64,000 nucleotides of DNA from Rhodospirillales bacterium 24-66-33 (GTDB lineage Bacteria; Pseudomonadota; Alphaproteobacteria; Reyranellales; Reyranellaceae), in the NCBI GenBank assembly GCA_002281855.1, contig NCHQ01000020.1, positions 62,001 through 126,000 of the forward strand. Direction: 5' to 3'. How positions within the stretch are numbered: position 1 is the stretch's first letter; every line of letters begins with the position of its first letter. The notes beneath the pieces were generated by a model, which was not told the DNA's origin, searched no databases, and worked only from the letters and a program-made list of their open reading frames with translations. Of this stretch, positions 25,298-33,262 are shown in pieces. A program made the translations under genes and the position numbers.

Positions 25298-25954
25298 TCA
25301 GTATCGCCCGCGCCTCGCCGCCCACCAATAGGCCAACGGCCGCCGCAGCGGTCCCAGCGGCCGGCCGAGCGAAAGCGCCGGCAGGAGAATCGGCTGGGCG
25401 GCCGGATCGATCTTGCGGCGCAGCGCGCGCGCATCGCTCACCAGCTCGTCGCGCTCGGGGCCTTCGCCCATCAGCCAGGCCGCGCCCACCGCGTGGGCGG
25501 CCTGCCGCGAAGCCGCATCCTCGACCCCCAGGACGGCGAGTTCGAGGTCGGCCAGCGCGTGGCCGGCACGCATGACGTCGAGCGGTCCTTCGATCTCCTC
25601 CTCGCGCGCGTCTATCAGTTCGACCAGGCTTTCCAGCGTGAGCCCGTGCCGGCGGACCGTCTCCGAAAGCGCGTCGACGATGGGCTGGGCGCGGGGTTTG
25701 CCGCTCCCGGCGGCTTCCGCCATCGCCTCGCGCCACCATTCCAGCCGGATGCGCGCCAGCATCGGTTCCTTGGTCACGCTGCGGGTCCGCGCCAGCTCGT
25801 GATCGAAAGCGAGCAGCGCCAGAAGGCCGCTGCGCCGGGGCTCCGGCGCAAACAGGGCGCCGAGGAATCGCTCCCGGTCGGCCGCGCGTACGAGGTCGAG
25901 CACGTAGCGGTGCGAAGCTTCGGCGGCACGGTAGCTGGACTGGGAGCGGGTCAT
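25298..25954 (-). CDS. squalene/phytoene synthase-like protein, NDUFAF6-type
   Basis: A 218-residue member of the trans-isoprenyl-diphosphate synthase (head-to-head) family. It has RYVLDLVRAADRERFLGALF, IRLEWWREAMAE and ELIDAREEEIEGPLDVM. The length and weak Asp-rich motifs match NDUFAF6-like proteins, assembly factors of respiratory complex I, rather than true squalene synthases of about 350 residues. In alphaproteobacteria homologues often sit close to yajC-secD-secF and an NDUFAF3-like gene, as here within 5 kb. Assignment to complex I assembly is inference from homology and context. Confidence 0.8.
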   Translation of the reverse strand: MTRSQSSYRAAEASHRYVLDLVRAADRERFLGALFAPEPRRSGLLALLAFDHELARTRSVTKEPMLARIRLEWWREAMAEAAGSGKPRAQPIVDALSETVRRHGLTLESLVELIDAREEEIEGPLDVMRAGHALADLELAVLGVEDAASRQAAHAVGAAWLMGEGPERDELVSDARALRRKIDPAAQPILLPALSLGRPLGPLRRPLAYWWAARRGRY

Positions 25955-25982
25955 GAAGGGATCAAAGGCTGGGGTGCGACAG

Positions 25983-26011
25983 TTGTACGCAGAATGGCTC
26001 CAGACTAGAGT
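25983..26011 (+). promoter_or_regulatory. possible sigma-70-type promoter
   Basis: TTGTAC (25983-25988) and TAGAGT (26006-26011) are spaced 17 bases apart, upstream of the PuuD-like gene at 26066. Both boxes match the consensus only in part, so this is a weak suggestion. Confidence 0.25.
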
Positions 26012-26065
26012 GTATCGATCAGGGATTCACCAATCCCTTCAATAAGATAAAGGGGGAAGTTCAAC

Positions 26066-26662
26066 ATGGGTGCCTTGTTTGCCTCGCCTGGACGAACCGT
26101 ATCCGCCGGTGTCGTGCTCCTGATCCTGATCGTCGTGATCGCCGGCGCGGTGACCGGACAGCCAATCAGGATCGACCATGCCTATGCGACGGTCATTATG
26201 CGGTGGGTGCACGTAGTTTGCGGCATCATGTGGATCGGCCTCCTCTGGTACCTGAACTTCGTGCAGGTGCCCACCATGCCGAAGATCCAGCCGGTGGAAA
26301 GCCGCACCGCCCTCACCAAGTTCATCACGCCGGCCGTCTTGTGGTGGTTCCGCTACGCCGCCCTCGCGACGGTGATCACCGGCCTCCTGGTCGCCGCGAT
26401 GAACAGGTACATCGTCGAGGCACTGACGCTGCGTCCCGGATTCATCATGATCGGCGTCGGCATGTGGATGGCGCTGGTGATGGCCTTCAACGTCTGGTTC
26501 ATCATCTGGCCGAACCAGCAGAAGATCCTGGGGCTCGTCGAAGCCACGGCGGAAGAGAAGGCCGCGGCGGCCCCGAGGGCGCTCTATGCCAGCCGCTTCA
26601 ACACCATGTTCTCGATCGGCATGCTCTATTGCATGCTGGCCCAGCAGAACGCCCCCATCTGA
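26066..26662 (+). CDS. PuuD-like urate hydroxylase N-terminal membrane domain protein
   Basis: A 198-residue integral membrane protein similar to the membrane domain of PuuD (Urate_ox_N). Its segments include MRWVHVVCGIMWIGLLWYLN followed by FVQVP, then LWWFRYAALATVITGLLVAA and WMALVMAFNVWFIIWPNQQK. Four to five helices are visible, with conserved His and Trp in the second. The full enzyme ends in a cytochrome c domain with CxxCH, which is absent here. It may therefore pair with a separate cytochrome or do something else. An SD (AAGGGGGAAG) precedes the ATG. It is convergent with the NDUFAF3-like gene. Confidence 0.8.
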   Translation: MGALFASPGRTVSAGVVLLILIVVIAGAVTGQPIRIDHAYATVIMRWVHVVCGIMWIGLLWYLNFVQVPTMPKIQPVESRTALTKFITPAVLWWFRYAALATVITGLLVAAMNRYIVEALTLRPGFIMIGVGMWMALVMAFNVWFIIWPNQQKILGLVEATAEEKAAAAPRALYASRFNTMFSIGMLYCMLAQQNAPI

Positions 26663-26729
26663 CGGACTTCGGGGCGAACAAGGGAAACGGGGCCCACGGC
26701 CTCGTTTTCACTGGACTACCCCGCGTTCG

Positions 26730-27134
26730 CTACAGCGGAATGAGGGCTGCCGCCACACGACGGCTCTCGGCCAGCAGCACATTGTAGATGCGGCAGGCCG
26801 ATCCCGTATCGACCACCTCGAGCCCCATGCCGGCGGCTTTCAGGACCGCGCGCAGGTCGGGCGGAACGAACACGGCGCGCGGACCGCAGCCCAGCACCAG
26901 GAGTTCGGTCGGCACCGCCGCCTCGCGCAACGGCGCCAGGCTGTCGAGGGAAAGATCCTCGATGCGCGTGATCGCCCACGGATGGGTAATCGTCGGCGTC
27001 ACCAGCACGGGCGACTGCCATTCCTTGTCGCTGATCATGAAGCGACCGGGACCGTAGCTGCGAATGTATTGAACCTGCGCCGGATCGGGTGTCGGCAGGG
27101 TCTTGTCGGCGGGGCCCGGGAGCGGCGGCTTCAC
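26730..27134 (-). CDS. Mth938-like (DUF498/NDUFAF3) protein
   Basis: A 134-residue Mth938 fold protein. The segments YIRSYGPGRFMISDKEWQSP, ELLVLGCGPRAVFVPPDL and VVDTGSACRIYNVLLAESRR are diagnostic. The mitochondrial homologue NDUFAF3 is a complex I assembly factor, and its bacterial relatives commonly lie next to secF/secD. The start overlaps the secF stop (ATGA-type four-base overlap), so it is the last gene of the yajC-secD-secF transcript. Role in complex I assembly or membrane insertion is inference. Confidence 0.9.
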   Translation of the reverse strand: MKPPLPGPADKTLPTPDPAQVQYIRSYGPGRFMISDKEWQSPVLVTPTITHPWAITRIEDLSLDSLAPLREAAVPTELLVLGCGPRAVFVPPDLRAVLKAAGMGLEVVDTGSACRIYNVLLAESRRVAAALIPL

Positions 27135-28324
27135 GCCTCAGCCTTCTCCGTGTCACCGCCCTTGTCGGCCTTGTCCTCCACCGGACGGAGCTGGTCGGCG
27201 CGCAGACCGAGGTAGACGAGTCCGGCGCACGCGACCCAGACCGAGGAATAGGCACCCACGATGACGCCCCACAGCATGGCGATCGAGAAACTGTGCAGGA
27301 CCGGGCCACCGAACAGGACCAGCGCCGCGACGGCAACGAACACCGTGGCCGAGGTCATCAAGGTGCGCGACAGGGTCTCGTTGACGCTGTGGTTGAGCAG
27401 ATCGATCAGCGGCATCTTCTTGTAGCGCCGCATGTTCTCGCGGACGCGGTCGAAGATGACGACGGTGTCGTTGATCGAGTAGCCGGCAATCGTCAGCACT
27501 GCCGCGAGGGCCGTGAGGCTGAAATCGAGCTGGAACAGCACGAAGATGCCGATCGTCGAGATCACGTCGTGCAGCATGGCGATCAGGGCGCCGACGGCGA
27601 ACTGCCACTCGAAGCGCACCCAGACATAGATGGCGATCGCGAACATGGTCGCAATCACGGCGTAGATGCCGCCGCGCATCAGTTCGTCGCCGATCTTGGG
27701 ACCGACCGACTCGGTGCCGCGCAGCTCGTAGTTGCTGCCGATCGCATCCTCGACCAGCTTGATCGCGACCTGCTGGCACCATTCGGCCCGCTGCTCGACC
27801 GACATGTCGATCGTGGCGGTGTTGGTCGAACCACGCGGCAGCTGGCGCTCCTGCAGGGTGAGGCCGGCGCGGCTCACCGCATCGCGCCAGTTGACGGAGT
27901 CGAGAGCGGTCGGCGAAGTGAACTCGACATCGCCCGTTCCGGCGGCCCCCGGCTTGACCTGCCAACCCTGGCCGGCGGTCTTCTGCATCACGCGCTGGGC
28001 GCCCGCGACGCACTGATTGTCGCCTTCCTGCCGCTGCACGCGGATCAGAACGGTGCTGGGATCGCCGAATTCCTGCAGCGAAACCTCACCGACGCCCAGG
28101 TTCCCCACGATGTTGCGCAGCTGGTCGAGTTCGGCCGTGCCATCCTTGGCCTTGGCCTGGATGGCGATGCCGCCCTTGAAGTCGATGCCGAAGTTCAGGC
28201 CGAGCGTGAAGACGCCGACGATCGACACGACGTTGATCAGCGTCGAGATGATCAGCGCGGCGCGGCGCTGGGCAAGGAAGTCGAACTTCTTCTTGAAGTT
28301 GAACAGGCGGACAGGCTTCCACAT
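27131..28324 (-). CDS. secF: protein translocase subunit SecF
   Basis: Inner-membrane RND-type accessory subunit of the Sec translocase. With SecD it uses the proton gradient to pull preproteins into the periplasm. The 397-residue protein has the first helix in RRAALIISTLINVVSIVGVF and then NFGIDFKGGIAIQAKA. The P1 domain is larger than in E. coli SecF. The SecD/F signature YSINDTVVIFDRVRENMRR and the C-terminal helices complete it. It starts nine bases after secD and overlaps the NDUFAF3-like gene. Confidence 0.96.
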   Translation of the reverse strand: MWKPVRLFNFKKKFDFLAQRRAALIISTLINVVSIVGVFTLGLNFGIDFKGGIAIQAKAKDGTAELDQLRNIVGNLGVGEVSLQEFGDPSTVLIRVQRQEGDNQCVAGAQRVMQKTAGQGWQVKPGAAGTGDVEFTSPTALDSVNWRDAVSRAGLTLQERQLPRGSTNTATIDMSVEQRAEWCQQVAIKLVEDAIGSNYELRGTESVGPKIGDELMRGGIYAVIATMFAIAIYVWVRFEWQFAVGALIAMLHDVISTIGIFVLFQLDFSLTALAAVLTIAGYSINDTVVIFDRVRENMRRYKKMPLIDLLNHSVNETLSRTLMTSATVFVAVAALVLFGGPVLHSFSIAMLWGVIVGAYSSVWVACAGLVYLGLRADQLRPVEDKADKGGDTEKAEA

Positions 28325-28333
28325 GGCTGCGCC

Positions 28334-30004
28334 TCAGATCACGAGTTCGGTGGGGCGACGCCAGCGCACCCAGACCGAGAGAAGCATGCGCGTGAAGATC
28401 GTCGAGCTGAACATCGAGGTGATGATGCCGAGCGTCAGCGTCGTCGCAAAGCCGCGGATCGGCCCCGAGCCGAAGCCGAACAGCAGGAGGCCGGCGATGA
28501 GGGTCGTGAGATTGGCGTCGATGATCGCCGACATTGCCTTCTCATACCCCGTGGCGAGCGCGCTGAACGGAGACCGGCCCAGCGCCTTTTCCTCGCGCAC
28601 GCGCTCGTAGATCAGCACGTTGGCGTCGACCGCGAGACCGGCCGTCAAGACGAGTCCGGCAATGCCCGGCAGGGTCAGCGACGCGCCCAGGATCGACATG
28701 CCGGCGAATACCATCAGAAGGTTCACCAGCATGGCGAGGTTGGCGAAACCGCCGAACACCGGCCCGTAGGCCACGAACATGAAGATCGCCACCAGCAGCG
28801 TGCCGACCAGCGCCGCGACGGTTCCCGCCTGGATCGCATCCGCGCCCAGGTCGGCGCCGACGGTGCTTTCCTGGATGATGGTGAGCGTCGCGGGCAGCGC
28901 GCCGGAGCGCAGCAGCAGCGACTGCTCCTGCGTCTGCTGGGTCGTGAAGCTGCCGGTGATGATGCCGCTGCCGCCGCAGATCGCGCTCTGCACGACCGGG
29001 GCGCTGATGATCTCGCCGTCCAGCTGGATCGCCAGCCGCTTGCCGATGTTGTTGCGGGTGGCGTTGCAGAAGGCGCGGCCGCCGGCCGAGTTGAAGGTGA
29101 AGCTGATGATCGGTCGGCCGCCCTGCTGCTGCTCGAAGGTGGCCTTCGAATCGTCGAGGTCCTCGCCGCCGACGACCACGCGCTTCAGGACCGGCAGGCA
29201 CTGCGGCTGGTAGCGCCGGCAGATCTGCTCGGGCGACAGGCGCGGATTGGCGGCCTGGATGTCCTCCCAGGCCTTCGGATTGGTGCGACGCAGCTCCAGC
29301 ATGCCTTCGCGCGTCGGCACCAGGAAGGTGGTGGGCGGCACGGTCTGCGGGATGTTCTGGCCGGTCGCCGCGAGATCCTCGTTGACCAGATGAAAGGTCA
29401 GCTTCGCGGTCTGGTTGATCTTGCGCTTGAGGTCGCCGGTGTCCTTGATGCCCGGGACCTGCAGCAGGATGCGTTCGTCGCCCTGGCGCGTGATCGTGGG
29501 CTCGAGCGTACCGGTCTCGTCGACGCGGCGGCGGAGGATCTCGATCGACTGGTCGATCACTTCCTTCTTGCGCTTCGCCAGCTCCTGCTCGGAATAGGCC
29601 ACCCGGATCGTGTCGCCGCTGCCCGACAGAGCCAGGGCCGGATCGACCGCGCGGATCGCTTCGAGCGCCTTGGAACGGTTCGCCTCGTCGCGCAGGGTGA
29701 CCACAAGGTTCTTGCCGGCTTCGACCGCCACGTCCCGGAACGGCACCTGCTGCTTGCGCAGCTCCGCGCGCACCGCGTCCGACAGGTTGGTCAGGCGCTC
29801 GGTCAGCACCGAGCGCAGGTCGGCTTCCAGAAGGAAATGGGCGCCGCCGCGCAGGTCGAGGCCGAGATTGATCCGGCTGGTCGCGTACCATTGCGGCAGG
29901 TGCTGGAGCACGCTGGCCGGCAGCAGGTTCGGCAGGGCGAACAGCGCCGACAGGAGCGTGATGCCGGCAATGACGATGGTCTGCCAGCGCGGAAGGTTGA
30001 GCAT
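28334..30004 (-). CDS. secD: protein translocase subunit SecD
   Basis: SecD, 556 residues, the larger partner of SecF. After the first helix comes RINLGLDLRGGAHFLLEAD, the hallmark N-terminal motif. A large periplasmic domain follows, with LEPTITRQGDERILLQVPG and KDTGDLKRKINQTAKLTFHL. The C-terminal membrane part contains GLAVDANVLIYERVREEKAL and ALATGYEKAMSAIIDANLTT. These residues carry the proton path in the family. It lies 25 bases after yajC. The order yajC-secD-secF is the standard operon. Confidence 0.97.
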   Translation of the reverse strand: MLNLPRWQTIVIAGITLLSALFALPNLLPASVLQHLPQWYATSRINLGLDLRGGAHFLLEADLRSVLTERLTNLSDAVRAELRKQQVPFRDVAVEAGKNLVVTLRDEANRSKALEAIRAVDPALALSGSGDTIRVAYSEQELAKRKKEVIDQSIEILRRRVDETGTLEPTITRQGDERILLQVPGIKDTGDLKRKINQTAKLTFHLVNEDLAATGQNIPQTVPPTTFLVPTREGMLELRRTNPKAWEDIQAANPRLSPEQICRRYQPQCLPVLKRVVVGGEDLDDSKATFEQQQGGRPIISFTFNSAGGRAFCNATRNNIGKRLAIQLDGEIISAPVVQSAICGGSGIITGSFTTQQTQEQSLLLRSGALPATLTIIQESTVGADLGADAIQAGTVAALVGTLLVAIFMFVAYGPVFGGFANLAMLVNLLMVFAGMSILGASLTLPGIAGLVLTAGLAVDANVLIYERVREEKALGRSPFSALATGYEKAMSAIIDANLTTLIAGLLLFGFGSGPIRGFATTLTLGIITSMFSSTIFTRMLLSVWVRWRRPTELVI

Positions 30005-30029
30005 TCCGACCTAAGCCCTTCTGCGGCCG

Positions 30030-30461
30030 TTACTTCTTGCCGCCGCCGAACAGGCTGCCCAGCAGGCTCTTGCGCTCCGCAGCCGGGGCCGGCGGCGGCA
30101 GCATGGGCTTGTCGTCCTCTTCGCTGCTCTCCTTCGGGCCGCGCACCGATTCGCCGCGCGTCAGGATGTCCGTGATGGTCTGCTTGATGATGCGAACCCG
30201 CACGCCTTCGGCAAGTTCCACCTGGACCTCGTTGTCGGAGATCACCTTGGTCACCAGGCCGATGATGCCGCCGCCGGTGACGACGCGATCGCCGCGCTTG
30301 ACGCCAGCCAGCATCTCACGCTGGGCACGCACCTTGGCCTGCTGCGGACGGATCAGCAGGAAGTAGAAAACGACGAAGATGAGGACCAGCGGGAACAGCT
30401 GAACGAGGAAATCCCCGCTGCCGCCACCCGTGCCCTGCGCCCACGCCTGCGAAATAAACAT
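30030..30461 (-). CDS. yajC: preprotein translocase subunit YajC
   Basis: A 143-residue single-span inner-membrane protein. The helix is FPLVLIFVVFYFLLIRPQQ, followed by the conserved AKVRAQREMLAGVKRGDRVV and TGGGIIGLVTKV. The C-terminal tail is longer than in E. coli (110 residues) and rich in Pro and acidic residues, ending GSLFGGGKK. It is the first gene of the secDF operon and is divergent from the DUF815 ATPase gene, so the promoter lies in the 117-base gap. Confidence 0.95.
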   Translation of the reverse strand: MFISQAWAQGTGGGSGDFLVQLFPLVLIFVVFYFLLIRPQQAKVRAQREMLAGVKRGDRVVTGGGIIGLVTKVISDNEVQVELAEGVRVRIIKQTITDILTRGESVRGPKESSEEDDKPMLPPPAPAAERKSLLGSLFGGGKK

Positions 30462-30537
30462 CTTCTGCTCCCGAGTCTTCCGGCCGTCGAAAAAGCGCGC
30501 GGACTATAGCGGTCTCGGCCCGCTTTGCAATGCAAGC

Positions 30538-30557
30538 GGGGGACGATATGGTCCCCC
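30538..30557. promoter_or_regulatory. hairpin in the yajC / DUF815 divergent gap
   Basis: GGGGGAC (30538-30544), six-base loop, GTCCCCC (30551-30557), followed by CCTTTT. It lies 21 bases upstream of the DUF815 start, within its presumed leader. A second short inverted repeat (CCGCTT ... AAGCGG) lies just before it. It may affect translation of the ATPase; there is no direct evidence. Confidence 0.35.
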
Positions 30558-30578
30558 CCTTTTCAGCAGCCGGCAACG

Positions 30579-31442
30579 ATGGATCAAGACCTTAAAGCCA
30601 CTATCTCACGCATTGCGGCAGCGCTCGACCGTTTGGCGCCGCCTCTTCCCGCCGGCGCCGACATCGGCGCGGCCGAAGCCTATGTCTGGCATGCGGCCGG
30701 CCATCGCCTCGAAGCGGTCCCCAAGGTCAATCGCGTGAACCTCGACCTTCTGGTCGGTATCGACCGCCAGAAAGAGACCCTGGTCGAGAACACCCGCCGC
30801 TTCGCCAAGGGCCTGCCCGCCAACAACGCGCTGCTCTGGGGCTCGCGCGGCGCCGGCAAGAGCTCGATCGTGAAGGCGGTGCATGCCCACGTGAACCGCG
30901 AGATGGGCGGACCGCCGGGTCCGCTCGCCCTGATCGAGATCCATCGCGAGGACATCCCGTCCCTGCCCGCCCTGCTGACCATGATCCGCGATTCGAGCCG
31001 TCGCTTCATCGTGTTCTGCGACGACCTCTCGTTCGACGGGCAGGACGCCGCCTACAAGTCGTTGAAGGCAGTGCTCGACGGCGGCATCGAGGGCCGGCCG
31101 GAGAACGTCGTGTTCTACGCGACCTCGAACCGGCGCCACCTGATGCCGCGCGACATGATCGAGAACGAGCGCTCGACGGCCATCAACCCGTCTGAGGCGG
31201 TCGAGGAGAAGGTCTCGCTGTCGGACCGGTTCGGCCTGTGGCTCGGCTTCCACAATGCCGACCAGGACACGTTCTTCACGATGATCGAGGGCTATTGCGA
31301 GTTCTACGGGCTCGACATCCCGAGGGACGAGCTGCGCAAGCGGGCGGTCGAATGGTCGATCACGCGCGGATCGCGCTCGGGCCGCGTCGCCTGGCAGTTC
31401 ATCCAGGAAATCGCCGGCGAGCTCGGCAAGAAGCTGGGGTAA
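30579..31442 (+). CDS. DUF815 AAA-type ATP-binding protein
   Basis: A 287-residue cytosolic P-loop ATPase of the DUF815 family. Walker A is GSRGAGKSSIVKAVHAH and Walker B lies in SRRFIVFCDDLSFDGQD. A sensor-like ATSNRRHLMPRDMIENE follows. A short helical N-terminus precedes the core, and a C-terminal lid has EWSITRGSRSGRVAWQFIQE. Family function is not established; the fold resembles DnaC/AAA loaders. It is divergent from yajC, a neighbourhood common in alphaproteobacteria. The ATG at 30579 is the best start: upstream in-frame codons overlap the hairpin. Confidence 0.9.
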   Translation: MDQDLKATISRIAAALDRLAPPLPAGADIGAAEAYVWHAAGHRLEAVPKVNRVNLDLLVGIDRQKETLVENTRRFAKGLPANNALLWGSRGAGKSSIVKAVHAHVNREMGGPPGPLALIEIHREDIPSLPALLTMIRDSSRRFIVFCDDLSFDGQDAAYKSLKAVLDGGIEGRPENVVFYATSNRRHLMPRDMIENERSTAINPSEAVEEKVSLSDRFGLWLGFHNADQDTFFTMIEGYCEFYGLDIPRDELRKRAVEWSITRGSRSGRVAWQFIQEIAGELGKKLG

Positions 31443-31458
31443 CGATGGAGCGGCTGGG

Positions 31459-32049
31459 ATGAGCGATCCCGAAGACGTGATGTTCTCAGCCGGCGTGAAG
31501 GCGGAGCAGACACGTCTCGGATCGCGCCCCCAGTTCGAGGGCCGAACCTGGAACACGGAGATCACCGACGATCTCCGTCGCTTCCTCGGCGTCATCGACA
31601 CGTTCTTCTTCGCCACGGCCAGCGCCGACGGCAGACCTTATATACAGCACCGCGGCGGGCCTCCGGGGTTCCTGAAGCCCATCGGCACCGACACGCTGGC
31701 GTTCGCCGACTTCGCGGGCAACCAGCAGTACATCTCCCTCGGCCACCTGCGGGAGAACGACCGCGCCCACATCTTCGTCCTGCATTTCGCCACCCAACAG
31801 CGGCTGAAACTCTGGGGCCGGGCACGGATCGTCGAAGGCGACCTCGAGCTGATGGAGCGCCTCGTAGACCCGACCTACCGCGCGCGACCTCAACGGGCGA
31901 TCGCCTTCACGATCGAAGCCTGGGACATCAACTGCCGCCAGCACATCGTGCCGCGCTATACCGAGGCCGAAATCGCCCCGGCCGTCGACAGCCTCGCCCG
32001 GCGGATCAAGGACCTCGAAGAAGAAGTGGCCCGGCTGAAAGGCCAATAG
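31459..32049 (+). CDS. pyridoxamine 5'-phosphate oxidase family protein
   Basis: A 196-residue split-barrel flavin-binding protein. Segments include IDTFFFATASADGRPYIQHR followed by GGPPGFLKPIG, then LAFADFAGNQQYISLGHL and LKLWGRARIVEGDLELMERL. These match the PNPOx-like family often annotated as FMN-binding nitroreductase-like or general stress proteins. It ends with an amphipathic helix (RRIKDLEEEVARLKGQ) that could form a coiled coil. It begins 17 bases after the DUF815 gene and is probably cotranscribed. Exact reaction unknown. Confidence 0.85.
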   Translation: MSDPEDVMFSAGVKAEQTRLGSRPQFEGRTWNTEITDDLRRFLGVIDTFFFATASADGRPYIQHRGGPPGFLKPIGTDTLAFADFAGNQQYISLGHLRENDRAHIFVLHFATQQRLKLWGRARIVEGDLELMERLVDPTYRARPQRAIAFTIEAWDINCRQHIVPRYTEAEIAPAVDSLARRIKDLEEEVARLKGQ

Positions 32050-32060
32050 ACAAAACCGCT

Positions 32061-32145
32061 GTCGTCCTGAGCGACGCGAAGGACCTGACGCAACGACCAA
32101 CGTACTCCTGGCTAACGCGAGATCCGTCGCTTCGCTCAGGATGAC
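32061..32145. repeat. imperfect palindromic intergenic element, type B
   Basis: The left arm GTCGTCCTGAGCGACGCGAA (from 32061) pairs with the right arm ending at 32145 (TTCGCTCAGGATGAC) with a few mismatches, leaving a loop of about 35 bases. A relative lies at 45974-46082 with a similar plan (GGAGCGAAGCGAAAGACCT ... GATCCTTTGCTGCGCTCC). Such elements are dispersed in many alphaproteobacterial genomes. It sits after the PNPOx gene and before the ABC operon, and could also act as a terminator. Confidence 0.7.
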
Positions 32146-32196
32146 AAGGCTCGGCACGGTCCTTGCTTCCCCGCCTTCGAGCAGGGGGAATTGCCT

Positions 32197-33249
32197 ATGA
32201 ACAAGTCAAAGATCGCCGTCCTCAACCGCCGCACCGTCCTCGCGGCCGCAGGTGCTGCCACGGCGGCACTGGCCGCGCCGCGCATCCTGCGCGCGCAGGG
32301 TAAGGAACTCGTGGTGGGCGGCGCCGCCAGCCACAAGGGCTTCGTCGAGACCATCATCGCGCCGGTCGTCGAGAAGAAATTCTCCTGCAAGGTCGTGTTC
32401 GAGGGCTCGCGCTCGCTGGTCAATCTCGAGAAGATGCAGAAGAACAAGGACAAGCAGTATCTGTCGGTCGTCATGATGGACGATCCGGTCATGATCCCGG
32501 CCGTCGCCGAGGGGCTGCTCGATCCGCTGACCGCCGCGAAGGTCCCCAACCTCGCCGCCCTGAAGCCGGGCACGATCCACATGGACGGGATGTGGTGCAA
32601 CTACCTGCAGCCCTGGCTGGGCATCGCCTACAACCCGAAGGCCATGAAGACCGCGCCGACCTCGTGGGCCGACGCCTACGATCCCAAGTATAAGGGCCGC
32701 GTGATCCTGCCGTCGCTGCAGAACACGGAGGGCCTGGCCAACCTGTTCATGGCGGCCTTCCTCGCCACCGGAAAGCCGATGCCCGAGGCGCAGAAGGACA
32801 TCGAGGCCGGCTTCAAGAAGCTGGTGACGATCAAGCCCAACCTGCTGACCGCCTACACCCAGATGCCGCAGGCCTACAATCTCCTGGAACAGGGCGAAGG
32901 CTTCATGATCTCGAGCGCGATCTCCCAGGTCGCACTGGAGCGCAAGGCCGCCGGCGCCCCGGTCGAGATCGCAGTCCCGAAGGAAGGCATCTTCGCCATG
33001 CCGTCGGGCGTCGCTCTGGTGAAGGGCGGACCGCAGCCGGAACTGGCCGCCGGCTATATCAACGAGATGATCGGGCCGGAAATCCAGGCCAAGCTCTCGG
33101 CCGCGACCTACTCGCTTCCGACCAACAAGGACACGCCGGTGCCGGCCGGGGCGCCGACCAGCGCGACCATCTTCGGCATCGACTGGAAATTCGTCGCCGA
33201 CAATCGCGCCGACTGGGTGAAACGCTGGGACCGCGACATGGCGATGTAG
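32197..33249 (+). CDS. ABC transporter periplasmic binding protein (spermidine/putrescine-type)
   Basis: A 350-residue extracellular solute-binding protein of the PotD/AfuA-like class. The leader has a twin-arginine pattern (NRRTVLAAAGAATAALAAPR), suggesting Tat export. The mature part shows VVGGAASHKGFVETIIAPVV, MWCNYLQPWLGIAYNPKAMK and YDPKYKGRVILPSLQNTEG. The ATG at 32197 follows GGGGGAATTGCCT. It is the first gene of a seven-gene operon with ATPase, two permeases, amidohydrolase, racemase homologue and deacetylase. The ligand is probably the substrate of those enzymes rather than a polyamine, which is inference. Confidence 0.9.
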   Translation: MNKSKIAVLNRRTVLAAAGAATAALAAPRILRAQGKELVVGGAASHKGFVETIIAPVVEKKFSCKVVFEGSRSLVNLEKMQKNKDKQYLSVVMMDDPVMIPAVAEGLLDPLTAAKVPNLAALKPGTIHMDGMWCNYLQPWLGIAYNPKAMKTAPTSWADAYDPKYKGRVILPSLQNTEGLANLFMAAFLATGKPMPEAQKDIEAGFKKLVTIKPNLLTAYTQMPQAYNLLEQGEGFMISSAISQVALERKAAGAPVEIAVPKEGIFAMPSGVALVKGGPQPELAAGYINEMIGPEIQAKLSAATYSLPTNKDTPVPAGAPTSATIFGIDWKFVADNRADWVKRWDRDMAM

Positions 33250-33262
33250 TCGCGGCCGCGTC

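Noticed and set aside
27089..30175. Long open frame on the + strand opposite secD and secF
   Set aside because: It is the antisense image of conserved sec genes; high G+C removes stops. The protein is Arg/Gln/Asp/His-rich without family motifs and has no ribosome site.
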